Below, piece by piece: positions 35,038-44,782 of a DNA stretch of 64,000 nt; position 1 is the stretch's first letter; every line of letters begins with the position of its first letter. This DNA comes from Flavobacteriales bacterium (GTDB lineage Bacteria; Bacteroidota; Bacteroidia; Flavobacteriales; Weeksellaceae), in NCBI GenBank assembly GCA_020635515.1, contig JACJZS010000004.1:62001-126000 (forward strand), given 5' to 3'. The translations under genes were made by a program, and so were the position numbers. The notes beneath the pieces were generated by a model. It worked only from the letters and a program-made list of their open reading frames with translations, searched no databases and was not told the origin of the DNA.

Positions 35038-36354
35038 ATGAAGATTAAACATTTTATTCTAGTATTATTTTTATCGGTTAGCATTATCTCTTGTAATGAC
35101 GATGAGATAAACTCAATTTCTGTTGATGAAATTATTAATTCAGTTTTTGAACAAGGAACACGGCTTCCTTATGAGTTATTGACTACTTTAGACGATGGCA
35201 CAGAAGTTAGAAATGGTGGATATGGTTCTGCCGCTGTAAAACACCCAACTAAAGAAAATATGTTTTATGCTCTTACTGATAGAGGTCCTAATGTGAGTTA
35301 TACAGGAGCAGAAGGAAGTGGTAAAAAGTTTCCTGTGCCTACATATAGTCCTCGTGTAGGTTTATTTAGACTTAATGATGACGGAAGTATTACTCAAGAA
35401 AAAACAATAATTTTAAAGAACCCAGCAGGAATACCAATAACTGGTTTGCCAAATCCACTAGGAAAAGGAGCTACAGGAGAAATTCCTTATGACATTAATG
35501 GGAATAAAATAGGAACAGATGATTATGGTTTAGACGGAGAAGGTCTTGCTTTTCAAAATGATGGTACTTTTTGGGTTTCAGATGAGTATGGACCACATAT
35601 TGTTCATTTCGATGCAAATGGTGTGCAATTGGAAAGAGTAAGCCCTGTAGGAATTAATGATAATACAGGAGATAGAAAATTACCTGCAGTTTTTGCTAGA
35701 AGAAGAGCAAATAGAGGTATGGAAGGTTTGGCAATTACGCCAGATAATAAAACATTGGTAGGAATTATGCAGTCAACAATGAATAATCCAACAGGAGCAG
35801 CAAAAAATAATAACGTAATCCGTATAGTTACTTTTGATATAGAGACAGGAGCAACTAAACAATATTTATATAAACAAGAAAAAAATCAAAATTCCAATTC
35901 AGAAATAACAGCAATTTCAAGTACCGAATTTTTAGTTATAGAAAGAGATGGGAAGTTTTTAGCGGAAGATGCAACTGCACAAAAGCAAATTTATAAAATC
36001 AATATATCTGGAGCTACCGATATAGGTGTTCAAAATGGAAAAGATTTATTTAATGATGTAAATGGATACATGATAGGAGATAAAACAATTGAGCAAAGTA
36101 CTGCAAGTGAAATAGAATCAGCAGGAGTTAAATTTGTTACGAAAACTTTAGTAGCTGATTTAGTTCAATTAGTTAATTATCCACATGACAAAATGGAAGG
36201 TATTTGGCTGATAAGCGATTCTAAATTAGGAATCCTAAATGATGATGATTTTGCTGTGTGGGAATCTTCAGGAAATGTAGTTCCAAAAACACTTCCTCCT
36301 TCTAACCCTAATGCAGAAATCGATGGAAATAGTTTATATATAATTAATTATTAA
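35038..36354 (+). CDS. Phytase-like esterase domain lipoprotein
   Basis: 438 residues. Signal sequence with lipobox at SIISCNDDE makes it a lipoprotein. The body is an esterase-like/phytase-like beta-propeller (PF13449 type): YGSAAVKHPTKENMFYALTD, GLDGEGLAFQNDGTFWVSDE and ANRGMEGLAITPDNKTLVGI, with YPHDKMEGIWLI near the end. Members are often in phosphate or glycerophosphodiester uptake loci, but that is not shown here. The neighbouring IS end is 97 bases upstream, so promoter sequence may have been changed by the insertion. Confidence 0.85.
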   Translation: MKIKHFILVLFLSVSIISCNDDEINSISVDEIINSVFEQGTRLPYELLTTLDDGTEVRNGGYGSAAVKHPTKENMFYALTDRGPNVSYTGAEGSGKKFPVPTYSPRVGLFRLNDDGSITQEKTIILKNPAGIPITGLPNPLGKGATGEIPYDINGNKIGTDDYGLDGEGLAFQNDGTFWVSDEYGPHIVHFDANGVQLERVSPVGINDNTGDRKLPAVFARRRANRGMEGLAITPDNKTLVGIMQSTMNNPTGAAKNNNVIRIVTFDIETGATKQYLYKQEKNQNSNSEITAISSTEFLVIERDGKFLAEDATAQKQIYKINISGATDIGVQNGKDLFNDVNGYMIGDKTIEQSTASEIESAGVKFVTKTLVADLVQLVNYPHDKMEGIWLISDSKLGILNDDDFAVWESSGNVVPKTLPPSNPNAEIDGNSLYIINY

Positions 36355-36380
36355 TAGTTTTTTTTAAAAAAAACTACAAG

Positions 36381-36410
36381 GAGATGTCTAAAAAAAAGAC
36401 ATCTCTTTTT
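36381..36410 (+). terminator. Hairpin terminator between convergent genes
   Basis: Stem GAGATGTC (36381-36388) with GACATCTC (36398-36405) and five T behind it. It ends the phytase-like gene and overlaps the end of the convergent gene. Confidence 0.85.
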
Positions 36411-37794
36411 ATTGATAAGCTCCTAAGTTAGGAACTATAGTTCTATCTTTTTCTTCTATATCTAGCGGAACTTCCGAAGCAATAAGAACACTTCCAATGC
36501 CAATTGCAGGAGATTCTTCTAATAAACGTAAAAGATTAGAAGACATATTGGTATTTTTAAATAAAGGATCCTCATTAAAAATACAGTTGATAAAGTTAGG
36601 ATTATCAGTTTTTTCTGTACGAATTAGGCAAGTATCAAAAGAATAATTTGCACGACTTTCATCAGTAAAATTTGTAACAAACATTTCTCTGTTTCTTCCG
36701 TACAGAATGCAGTTTCCAAAACTAGCATCTATAGTTGAATCGATTAACTCATCATCGCTATTGATGTATGAATTCGCTAAGTAAACAGAACTAGAAGAAA
36801 ATTTAAAACGAGCGTAATTGGCAAAAGTAGATTGTGAAAACTCGTAATTCCCACCAAATCCAGCAAAACATGATTCTCCACATTGATTAAAAACAAGGTT
36901 TTCCCCAGTTATTATAGCATCAAAAGCAAGAATCCCTATATTTTCGTGATTAAAAATTTTTGAATTGTTAATTTCTACGTTAGCATTTTTCATAGCTACA
37001 AGTCCGTATTGTCCTCCTTGTATCTTAGCGTAATTAATTTTTGCTTTTGTGTTTTTATCAAGAAAAATTTGATTCCAATTTCCAAATAAAGTATCATACC
37101 TGATGTCGTGTCTATCCCCTCTAAAAAGAACTTCTTTTTCTTTAGTTCCATTGATTTCAAGCTCCGAACCTTCCTCTATTCGTAGTCGTGAATCTCTATG
37201 AAAATAAATTTTAGTTCCTTCTTCTATAGTTAATTTAGCATTATTTACAACTTGCAGTTCATCGAAAATAAGCTTTGGTTTAGAATTGTTCCAAGTGGTA
37301 TTTTCAGAAATAATATAAGCTTCTTCATCAGTATTCGGTTTAAAAAACTCAACATCTTCTGCAACGGATAAAAGAGTGATGTGTTGATTTGTTCCATCTG
37401 CTTTTTCAAACAATAAATTTTCTTCGACTATGCTTTCATTTGGTTCATTTTCTACACCAATTTCTACAAATATATGCAAGCTGTCTTTCGAACGAATAGG
37501 TACATCGTAGAATTCATTCCCAGCTTTTCCATCAACATTTATTTTGTAATACGAAGGATTTTTCTCTAATGCTATTTTTCTAATTAAAACATCTTTGTCT
37601 TCGGTATTATAAACACGAATCATATACGTTTGTGAGCGAACTTCATTAAAAATAGTATCTAAAAATAAAGTATCTTTCGAAAAACGTAGATTCGTATTTG
37701 AATAGTTATATTCAAAGTCTTTTCGGCAAGAATAAAACGTAAAAAATAATAAAGAAAGTATCGGTATAATTAAAATACGTGTTTTTGTTTTCAT
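36409..37794 (-). CDS. Lipoprotein with right-handed parallel-repeat-like domain
   Basis: 461 residues. A lipobox is at FFTFYSCRKD. Residues 30-150 resemble an Ig-like/DUF-type N-domain seen in flavobacterial lipoproteins (FLDTIFNEVRSQTYMIRVYN). From about 185 the pattern of short strands and Asn/Gly turns (KLTIEEGTKIYFHRDSRLRI, NYAKIQGGQYGLVAMKNANV) looks like a parallel beta-helix. It may bind or cleave polysaccharide or may just be structural; no catalytic motif is seen. Convergent with the phytase-like gene. Confidence 0.7.
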   Translation of the reverse strand: MKTKTRILIIPILSLLFFTFYSCRKDFEYNYSNTNLRFSKDTLFLDTIFNEVRSQTYMIRVYNTEDKDVLIRKIALEKNPSYYKINVDGKAGNEFYDVPIRSKDSLHIFVEIGVENEPNESIVEENLLFEKADGTNQHITLLSVAEDVEFFKPNTDEEAYIISENTTWNNSKPKLIFDELQVVNNAKLTIEEGTKIYFHRDSRLRIEEGSELEINGTKEKEVLFRGDRHDIRYDTLFGNWNQIFLDKNTKAKINYAKIQGGQYGLVAMKNANVEINNSKIFNHENIGILAFDAIITGENLVFNQCGESCFAGFGGNYEFSQSTFANYARFKFSSSSVYLANSYINSDDELIDSTIDASFGNCILYGRNREMFVTNFTDESRANYSFDTCLIRTEKTDNPNFINCIFNEDPLFKNTNMSSNLLRLLEESPAIGIGSVLIASEVPLDIEEKDRTIVPNLGAYQ

Positions 37795-37855
37795 AAAAGA
37801 GAATGATTTAACAAATAAAACGTAAATTTAAGTATTATATTTTAAAAAGAAATGA

Positions 37856-38566
37856 TTAAACTTTTACTCCAAAAAGATAACCTACCAATGCTGAAAGCAC
37901 CATTGCAATAGTTCCCCAAATAGTAATACGCATAATTGCCTTTGACACATTGGAACCACCTGTTTTTGCTGAGGTCGCTCCTAAAATAATGAGGAAAATT
38001 ATTGTAAAACCATAAAGCCAGTATTCCATTCCTTTTACTGGTGCAAGTAATACTACTATAAGTGGAGAAATTCCACCTGCGGTAAATGCTGCTCCCGAGG
38101 CAAAAGCGGCTTGTAATGGATTAGCTTGACTAATTTCATTTATCCCTAATTCGTCGCGAACATGAGCTCCTAAAGCATCGTTTTCAGTCAGTTCAATAGC
38201 TACCTGCATAGCAGTTTCTTTTTTTAAACCGCGTTGTTCATAGATTTGTGCCAAAAGTTTTAACTCTTCTTCGGGCATTTCTTTTAGCTCTATCTTCTCT
38301 CTTTCAATATCTGCCTTTTCAATATCTGTTTGTGAACTTACCGATACATATTCTCCTGCAGACATAGACAATGCACCTGCTACAAGCCCTGCTACTGTAG
38401 CCAAAATAATAGGTTCTCTAGCATCACTTGCTGTCGCAATCCCAATTGCAAGACTCGAAATTGATATAATTCCATCATTTGCTCCTAAAACTGAAGCTCT
38501 CAACCAATTGCTTTTATGGATATAATGATTGTCTAAGTAGTTGTCAATGGTTATGTTTTTATTCAT
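37856..38566 (-). CDS. VIT1/CCC1 family transporter
   Basis: 236 residues. Signatures of the VIT/CCC1 family are LRASVLGANDGIISISSLAI, ALSMSAGEYVSVSSQTDIEK, and the metal-binding loop ELKEMPEEELKLLAQIYEQR, then HVRDELGINE. Four or five membrane helices are visible, with a long Glu-rich cytoplasmic loop between helices 2 and 3. Family members move Fe(II) or Mn(II); the metal here is unknown. Confidence 0.92.
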   Translation of the reverse strand: MNKNITIDNYLDNHYIHKSNWLRASVLGANDGIISISSLAIGIATASDAREPIILATVAGLVAGALSMSAGEYVSVSSQTDIEKADIEREKIELKEMPEEELKLLAQIYEQRGLKKETAMQVAIELTENDALGAHVRDELGINEISQANPLQAAFASGAAFTAGGISPLIVVLLAPVKGMEYWLYGFTIIFLIILGATSAKTGGSNVSKAIMRITIWGTIAMVLSALVGYLFGVKV

Positions 38567-38702
38567 TCCTATTTTTTCAGTTGTATTTTTAATGCGTTGT
38601 GAAAAAGAAATAAACTAAAAGTTTCTCTTAGTTCCGACTGTAATTTAACGTAATTTATGCCTATAAATTAAAAAAATAATCACATGTGGAGTCTCTTGGT
38701 AA

Positions 38703-38740
38703 TAAAAAAAACTGCCTCAAAACTGAGGCAGTTTTTTTTC
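38703..38740 (-). terminator. Hairpin terminator of the GlsB-like gene
   Basis: Stem ACTGCCTCA/TGAGGCAGT (38711-38719 with 38724-38732), flanked by T-runs on both strands; read on the minus strand it follows the gene stop at 38753. Confidence 0.85.
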
Positions 38741-38752
38741 GTAAATTCTGTC

Positions 38753-39010
38753 TTATAACTTAGGAGAAATAAATTTCTTCCAAATAAACAATATGACTAA
38801 TGCTCCTAAAATGGAAAAAGTGAGGTTGGTAAGAGAAAAATCTGAACTCCCTACGCCTTCAACACCAATTGTTTTCCCAATAAAACCACCTAAAAAAGAA
38901 CCTCCAATTCCAATTAATATAGTCACAATAAATCCTCCAGGATCTTTCCCGGGCATTATTAATTTAGCAAGTGCTCCTGCTACCAATCCAAAAATTAACC
39001 ACCAAATCAT
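38753..39010 (-). CDS. GlsB/YeaQ/YmgE family small membrane protein
   Basis: 85 residues with three hydrophobic segments and the family motif GLVAGALAKLIMPGKDPGGF, then GIGGSFLGGFIGKTIG. Annotated as transglycosylase-associated or general stress proteins; the exact role is unknown. A TTTCCA..TGGAAA palindrome at 39035-39052 overlaps a TATATTTG -7 box on the minus strand upstream of it, a possible operator. Confidence 0.9.
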   Translation of the reverse strand: MIWWLIFGLVAGALAKLIMPGKDPGGFIVTILIGIGGSFLGGFIGKTIGVEGVGSSDFSLTNLTFSILGALVILFIWKKFISPKL

Positions 39011-39160
39011 AATATGTATTTTAAAAAGTTAAACTTTCCAAATATATGGAAAAAAAATAATCATGTTATGAAATATTTTTTTTTACACCAAAAATATATG
39101 GTGTTGATAAATTGATGAATACAACAAAAATTATATAAAGAACATATAATTTAAAATTAC

Positions 39161-39168
39161 TAAATTTG
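39161..39168 (+). promoter_or_regulatory. -7 box of the fabH promoter
   Basis: TAAATTTG fits TAnnTTTG, 29 bases before the fabH ATG. Confidence 0.5.
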
Positions 39169-39197
39169 CCGATTATTGTTCAATTAATATTGAGTTT

Positions 39198-40271
39198 ATG
39201 ATTCAAAGCATTGTTACAGGAAGTGGAAGTTATATTCCAAAACAAAAAATAGGAAAACCGTTTTTTTTAGATAAAGTTTTTTACGATGAAGATGGAACTA
39301 AAATCGATAAACCTGCTGAGGAAGTTATTCAAAAATTTATAGATATTACCGAAATTGAAGAAAGAAGATATTTAGAACCAGAATTAATGAATTCTGATAT
39401 GGCAAAAATGGCTGGAGAAATCGCCATAGAGCAATCGGGAATAGATAGAGAAAAGTTGGATTATGTAATAGCTGCTCACAACTATTCCGATATAGATGCA
39501 AAACATCGTCAGATTGATTTAATGCCTTCTTTTTCTATTCGAGTGAAAAATAAACTCAATATAAAAACCAATAAGTGTAAGGCTTATGACATGATTTACG
39601 GCTGTCCAGGTTGGGTAGAAGGATTAATCCTTGCTGATCAGCTTATTAAATCAGGTGTGGCAAAAAAAATATTGGTAATTGGTTCCGATAGTTTATCGAG
39701 AGCTGTAGATCCTCACGATAGAAATTCCATGATATTTGCTGACGGAGCAGGTGCAGTTGTTTTAGAAGCAAAAGAAACTAACGAAAAAATAGGAATTTTA
39801 AACCATGTTTCCATATGCGATAGCAATGAAGAAATAGAATACATCGGAAATTCAGAATCACTTAATTCAGAATATGTTGGCTCTGCCGTTAACGTAAGAA
39901 TGAAAGGTAGAAAGGTTTATGAATATGCTCTAAAGAAAGTTCCAGCTGCGATGAAAAGAGCAATCGATAACGCAGGGTTGGATATTACTGATATAAAAAT
40001 GGTGTTGTTGCATCAAGCAAATGCCAAGATGGATAAGGCAATCATTCAACGACTTTTTAGACTATATAAACAGAAAGAAATTCCTAGTGATTTTGAACCT
40101 ATGACCGTACAGTTTTTAGGAAATACTTCTGTTGCAACAGTTCCTACCATGTTTGATTTAATTAACAAAGGAGAGCTAAAAGGATATTCTTTCGAAAGTG
40201 GAGATACTGTACTATTGGCTTCTGTTGGTGCTGGCATGGTCATAAATGCAATAGTATATAGATTTGAATAA
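39198..40271 (+). CDS. fabH: 3-oxoacyl-ACP synthase III family (FabH-like)
   Basis: 357 residues. The thiolase-fold triad is Cys136 (YGCPGWVEG), His272 (LLHQANAKMD) and Asn309 (FLGNTSVAT). It condenses an acyl-CoA with malonyl-ACP to start fatty acid synthesis or, in some members, makes branched or secondary products. At 357 residues it is longer than E. coli FabH (317), with an insert near residues 25-45, as in many flavobacterial paralogues. It lies alone on its strand, not in a fab cluster, so a specialised role is possible. Confidence 0.85.
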   Translation: MIQSIVTGSGSYIPKQKIGKPFFLDKVFYDEDGTKIDKPAEEVIQKFIDITEIEERRYLEPELMNSDMAKMAGEIAIEQSGIDREKLDYVIAAHNYSDIDAKHRQIDLMPSFSIRVKNKLNIKTNKCKAYDMIYGCPGWVEGLILADQLIKSGVAKKILVIGSDSLSRAVDPHDRNSMIFADGAGAVVLEAKETNEKIGILNHVSICDSNEEIEYIGNSESLNSEYVGSAVNVRMKGRKVYEYALKKVPAAMKRAIDNAGLDITDIKMVLLHQANAKMDKAIIQRLFRLYKQKEIPSDFEPMTVQFLGNTSVATVPTMFDLINKGELKGYSFESGDTVLLASVGAGMVINAIVYRFE

Positions 40272-40299
40272 TTAATACAGATATACGATTAAAAAATAG

Positions 40300-40331
40300 T
40301 TTGTATATCATATTGGCAAATAGTATATTTG
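40300..40331 (+). promoter_or_regulatory. Promoter of ppiD, canonical Bacteroidota type
   Basis: TTTG at 40300-40303, 20-base spacer, TATATTTG at 40324-40331; the ATG follows 22 bases later. Confidence 0.75.
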
Positions 40332-40353
40332 CGAATTCTAAAAAATAAATTAA

Positions 40354-42519
40354 ATGGCGATTTTAGGACAAATTAGAAAGAAAATTTGGATACTTTTTGT
40401 GTTTGTAGGTTTAGCAATGTTTGCATTTTTATTTAACCCAAGTCAATGGGCGAATTACTTTAAAAGCAATCCAAATATCTATGGAGAGGTAAATGGAGAA
40501 AATATATCTAAACAAGAGTTTGGTGTAATGAAAAGTTTTATGAGTCGTGGTCGTACTATTTCAGAAGAACAAATCTGGAAAACCATGGTTCAGAATAAAT
40601 TAATTGCAGAACAATTTGATAAAGCAGGTTTAAAACTTACTGACGAAAGCTTTTGGGATTTTGCTCAACTCTCTTCTATTTTTGCAAATGATAGAAGTTT
40701 ATACAACGAAAAAGGAGAATTTGACCCAACTTCCATCAAAGATTATATAACGAATCTTGAGGAAAAAGCAAAAACAGATAAACAATCAGAAGAGGCATAT
40801 CTAATGTGGTTGGAACAGAAAAAAATTGCAGAATACGAAATAAAAGCAAAAATTTACTTTCAGACTCTATCTAAAGGTTTACTCGTAAATTCTGAGGAAG
40901 CAAACATAGTTCAAGAGCAACGAATTAAAAATGCTCAGATTGAATTCGTTAACATAAATTACGAAACATACAATCAAAAGAATGAAGTAAAGGTAACTGA
41001 TGAAGAAATAAAACAATATATAGAAAAATATCCTAAAAGATTTAAAAGAGACGCTTCTATTGATTTGGAATATGCTATATTCAAAAATAAATCTACACCT
41101 CAAGATGATTCTTCAACATTAGAAAAAATTAAAATTTATTTAAATGGAGGAATTATAAAAGATGAGCAAGGAAAGGAAATTGATAGCGTTAGAGGTTTAG
41201 CGAATTTACCTTTAGAAACAAAAGTAATTCAAGATTATGTAAATGATTTTTCTGACGACCAAAACAAAGCTACATATTTACCAATTTCAAGACAGCCAGC
41301 TCCTATAAAAGAGTGGGTTAAGAGTTCTACTACAGGTGATACTTTTGGTCCTTATGAATTTAATAATCAATACATAATTAGTAGGAATTTAGGACAAAAA
41401 ACAATAGATTCTACGTTATCAAAACATATTTTAATTTCTTACAAAGAGTCAATACTTGGTCAGAGAAATTTAGACATAAAGAGAAGCAAAGAAGATGCAA
41501 AAAAATTAGCTGACAGTTTGTTTAATGCAATAGGAAGTAGTACTTCTAAATTTGATGAATTGTTGTCTTTTTCTGATGATACTTCAAAAGAAAATGGAGG
41601 AAATGTCGGCTGGACAACTACTGACAATCCAAAGTTTGTTCCTAGTTTTCAAGAGTTTGTGGAAAGAAATCCTAAAGGAGAAATTGGATTGGTGGAATCT
41701 CAATTTGGATACCATATAATTCAAGTAGCAGACAAGAAAAAAGGAGATTTAGCCTATTATATCACTCATATTGTTAAGGAAAAAAATCCTTCAGACAAAA
41801 CAACAGAAAATGTATTTAGTCAAGCTACTGCTTTTGCTCAAAAAGTTCAAGATAAATCCGTAGAGGATTTTGAAACAATTGCTAAAAAAGAAAATATTCA
41901 AACAGTAGCTGAGCATGGAGTTGGTAGGTTTGTTGGATACATAAATGGAATAAGTACTGATAAAGTAGACGAAATACTAACTTGGGCGTTTAACAATGAA
42001 AGAAGCGTAGGAGATTCTGAAATGTTTACAACGTCTACAGGAGATCATTATATTGTAAAATTAACTGCTAAAAACAAGGCAGGATTAGCTACTCCTGCTA
42101 TGGTAAGAGATGGAATAACTACGGTTGTAAGAAATGAAAAGATTGCTAAAATTCTATCCGATAAAATAAACTCTTCAAAAAAATCATTAGCTCAATTAGC
42201 AGATGAGTTTAAAACCACTAAAGATTCAACCTCAATTAATTTTGCAAACCCTATAATTGCAAATTACGGTTCTTTACCTCAAGTAGCTGGTGTTGCATTT
42301 GGTATCAAAACAAATGTAGTATCTAAAGCAATTGAAACTCCTGCTGGTGTTTTTGTTATAGAGAAGAAATCCGAAGATAAAAACGGAGCTAAAATTGATG
42401 TAAAACAGCTAGAAAAAGGAATTGCTCAGCAGTTAAGACAAATTGCTCCTCGTAACATACTTGCTGGTATAGAAGACAATGCAAAAATTGAAGATTATAG
42501 AATTGAAGCTCGACAATAA
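40354..42519 (+). CDS. ppiD: PpiD-like membrane-anchored peptidyl-prolyl isomerase
   Basis: 721 residues. A single transmembrane helix near the N-terminus (IWILFVFVGLAMFAFLF) is followed by a SurA/PpiD chaperone region (EVNGENISKQEFGVMKSFM). The parvulin PPIase domain is about 355-465 (HILISYKES, GGNVGWTTTDNPKFVPSFQE, FGYHIIQV). A second large chaperone region extends to the end. It assists folding of exported proteins at the outer face of the inner membrane. Followed by a strong hairpin terminator. Confidence 0.93.
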   Translation: MAILGQIRKKIWILFVFVGLAMFAFLFNPSQWANYFKSNPNIYGEVNGENISKQEFGVMKSFMSRGRTISEEQIWKTMVQNKLIAEQFDKAGLKLTDESFWDFAQLSSIFANDRSLYNEKGEFDPTSIKDYITNLEEKAKTDKQSEEAYLMWLEQKKIAEYEIKAKIYFQTLSKGLLVNSEEANIVQEQRIKNAQIEFVNINYETYNQKNEVKVTDEEIKQYIEKYPKRFKRDASIDLEYAIFKNKSTPQDDSSTLEKIKIYLNGGIIKDEQGKEIDSVRGLANLPLETKVIQDYVNDFSDDQNKATYLPISRQPAPIKEWVKSSTTGDTFGPYEFNNQYIISRNLGQKTIDSTLSKHILISYKESILGQRNLDIKRSKEDAKKLADSLFNAIGSSTSKFDELLSFSDDTSKENGGNVGWTTTDNPKFVPSFQEFVERNPKGEIGLVESQFGYHIIQVADKKKGDLAYYITHIVKEKNPSDKTTENVFSQATAFAQKVQDKSVEDFETIAKKENIQTVAEHGVGRFVGYINGISTDKVDEILTWAFNNERSVGDSEMFTTSTGDHYIVKLTAKNKAGLATPAMVRDGITTVVRNEKIAKILSDKINSSKKSLAQLADEFKTTKDSTSINFANPIIANYGSLPQVAGVAFGIKTNVVSKAIETPAGVFVIEKKSEDKNGAKIDVKQLEKGIAQQLRQIAPRNILAGIEDNAKIEDYRIEARQ

Positions 42520-42540
42520 AAACTAAAAACATATTTTTCT

Positions 42541-42573
42541 AAAACCTTTTCTTTTGTTAGAAAAGGTTTTTTT
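42541..42573 (+). terminator. ppiD terminator
   Basis: Stem AAAACCTTTTC/GAAAAGGTTTT (42541-42551 with 42560-42570), then T-run. Confidence 0.9.
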
Positions 42574-42591
42574 ATTATGTATAAAAAAGTG

Positions 42592-42599
42592 TAATTTTG
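42592..42599 (+). promoter_or_regulatory. -7 box of the fur promoter
   Basis: TAATTTTG fits TAnnTTTG, 18 bases before the fur ATG. Confidence 0.5.
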
Positions 42600-42617
42600 T
42601 GTACTTAATTGTAAAAT

Positions 42618-43076
42618 ATGCCAAGTTTAAACGCTAATGAATACGAAAATGTGAGAAAAATATTCGAGGAATATTTAGTGAAAAACAATCACAGAAGAAC
42701 GCCTGAGCGTTTTGCTATATTGGAAGAAATATACAATTCAGATGAGCATTTTAATGTAGATCAGTTATACATTAAAATGAAGAACAAAAACTACAGAGTT
42801 TCGCGTGCAACCATATACAATACCATTGAAGTACTTTCTAATGCTGAGTTAGTACGAAAACACCAACTAGGAGATAACTTGTCTTTGTACGAAAAATCTT
42901 TTTCTTCTCGTCAGCACGATCATATTATTCTTGATAATGGAGAAATAATAGAGTTTTGTGACCCTCGACTCCAAACCATAAAATCAGATTTAGAAAAAGT
43001 ATTTAATATAGAAATAGATAAACATTCCTTATACTTTTACGGACGTAGAAATGAAGTTAAAAATGAAAGCAATTAA
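42618..43076 (+). CDS. fur: Fur family metal-responsive repressor
   Basis: 152 residues. The winged-helix domain is about 1-85 (RRTPERFAILEEIYNSDEHF, then YRVSRATIYNTIEVLSNAEL). The dimerisation domain has QHDHIILDNGEIIEFCDP and HSLYFYGR. The CxxC motifs that bind structural zinc in E. coli Fur are not present: DNGEIIEF replaces CxxCG.., leaving only one Cys there. The metal could be Fe or another; similar CxxC-less Fur proteins occur in flavobacteria as I recall. Its end overlaps the OstA-like gene. Confidence 0.88.
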   Translation: MPSLNANEYENVRKIFEEYLVKNNHRRTPERFAILEEIYNSDEHFNVDQLYIKMKNKNYRVSRATIYNTIEVLSNAELVRKHQLGDNLSLYEKSFSSRQHDHIILDNGEIIEFCDPRLQTIKSDLEKVFNIEIDKHSLYFYGRRNEVKNESN

Positions 43077-44745
43077 TTTGAAACTATATAGTTTTATAGG
43101 TTTATTTTTACTTTGTTCTTACGTATTATCTCAGCAAAAACCACAAGAAAAACCAAAGAAAATAAAAATCAAATCCTCTAGAATTATAGAGAAAAATCCA
43201 AAACTTTTTCAAGGAAATATTTTTCTTGCAGGAAGTGTTCACTTAGAACACGACAAAGCAAATATTTTTGCGGATACTATTTTAATTGATGAAGCTCAAA
43301 ACACAATACAAGCTCGTTCTAATGTAAAAATGAAAATGCAGGATGGAACAATACTTACTTGTAAGGAAGCAGAATACAACGGAAATACAAAAAAAGCAGT
43401 AGCTAAAGGAAATGTTATTCTGGTAGATAAAGACAAAACAATTACCACAGAAACTTTGTATTACGATAGAGTTTTAAACCAAGCATATTTTAATACAGGA
43501 GGAACCATCATTACCTCAGAACAAAAGTTAGAAACCCAAGAATTAATCTACGATAAAAATATTAATCAGGCATATTTTTCGAATTGGGGAACCATCACAA
43601 ACCTAAAAACAGGAGATGTAATAACAAGTAAATCAGGAAGGTATTTTATGAATGAAAACCGAACCGAGTTTGATACCTCTCTTACCATGAATACCAAAGA
43701 TTATGTGATTGATAGTCAAAAAATGACCATGAATAATCGAGAAAATCGAGCAGATTTTTATGGAGCTACCACAGTGCGTGATGCAAGTAATTATCAGAAT
43801 TATGTCTATACCGAAAATGGATATTATTATACCAAAAGAAAAGAAGGTTTCTTAAAAAAGAATTCTAGGATTCATTACGATGGGAAAATTCTAAAAGGTG
43901 ATGATATGTATTACAACGACAATTCTGGTTATGGAAAAGCAGTAGGAAATGTAATACTAGAAGATCCTAAAGAAAAAAGAATTCTAAAAGGTGGATTTGG
44001 AGAGATATTTAAGCAAAAAGATTCGGCAATAATCACAGGAAGACCTTATGGAACAAAAGCTTTCGAAAAAGATTCACTGTACTTTTCAGCTGATACATTG
44101 GTGGCAATGAAAAAGAAAGAAAATGGAGAAGAAAACAGCATTGTAAGAGGATACAATAAAGTGAGAATCTTTAAAACCGACCTGCAAGGAAAATCGGATT
44201 CATTGGTTTATAATGAAAGTAATGGGAAATTAGAATTTTATAAAAATCCGATTTTTTGGTCTGGAAATCATCAAATTTCTTCGGATACTGTTTATGCTTA
44301 TATGAATTCAAAAACAGAAAAAATAGATTCTATTCAATTTTTCCAAAATGCTTTTGCAGTAAGTAAAGTAGATTCATTAAATGCAAAAGAATACAATCAA
44401 ACTAAAGGGAAATCTATTACAGGATATTTAGAGAATGATGAAATAAAAAATATTTTTGTTAGAAATAACGCACAATCTATTAGTTATATAGATGATGAAG
44501 ATAAAAAAACAAAAGCTAAAAGCAGAATAGGAATCAACCGTTCTAATTGTGGAATTATTATTGCAGAATTTAAAGATAGAGATTTAGATATACTGTCATG
44601 CAAAATCAATGGAGAATCGAAATTGTATCCAGAAGAAAAGATTTTAGAGAATGATAGATTTCTTCCAGGATTCGTTTGGAGAGAAAAAGAGCGATTAAAA
44701 CGATGGCAAGATATACTTGTTTATACTGATAATAATTCGGAATAA
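43051..44745 (+). CDS. OstA/LptA-like envelope protein
   Basis: 564 residues with an N-terminal signal peptide (LYSFIGLFLLCSYVLSQ). Residues of about 35-205 carry the repeated LptA-like strands NIFADTILIDEAQNTIQARS, YNGNTKKAVAKGNVILVDKD and TTETLYYDRVLNQAYFN; further repeats of the jelly-roll pattern follow to about 500. The protein probably bridges the periplasm for lipopolysaccharide transport. The ATG at 43051 overlaps fur by 26 bases; an in-frame ATG at 43063 is an alternative start. Confidence 0.85.
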   Translation: MKLKMKAINLKLYSFIGLFLLCSYVLSQQKPQEKPKKIKIKSSRIIEKNPKLFQGNIFLAGSVHLEHDKANIFADTILIDEAQNTIQARSNVKMKMQDGTILTCKEAEYNGNTKKAVAKGNVILVDKDKTITTETLYYDRVLNQAYFNTGGTIITSEQKLETQELIYDKNINQAYFSNWGTITNLKTGDVITSKSGRYFMNENRTEFDTSLTMNTKDYVIDSQKMTMNNRENRADFYGATTVRDASNYQNYVYTENGYYYTKRKEGFLKKNSRIHYDGKILKGDDMYYNDNSGYGKAVGNVILEDPKEKRILKGGFGEIFKQKDSAIITGRPYGTKAFEKDSLYFSADTLVAMKKKENGEENSIVRGYNKVRIFKTDLQGKSDSLVYNESNGKLEFYKNPIFWSGNHQISSDTVYAYMNSKTEKIDSIQFFQNAFAVSKVDSLNAKEYNQTKGKSITGYLENDEIKNIFVRNNAQSISYIDDEDKKTKAKSRIGINRSNCGIIIAEFKDRDLDILSCKINGESKLYPEEKILENDRFLPGFVWREKERLKRWQDILVYTDNNSE

Positions 44746-44782
44746 AAAAAACAATCTGCTTAAGAAAAGATATTTGTTTTTT

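Noticed and set aside
43051..43076. fur and the OstA-like gene as one fused frame
   Set aside because: They are in different frames with a normal stop for fur; the overlap is a usual operon arrangement.
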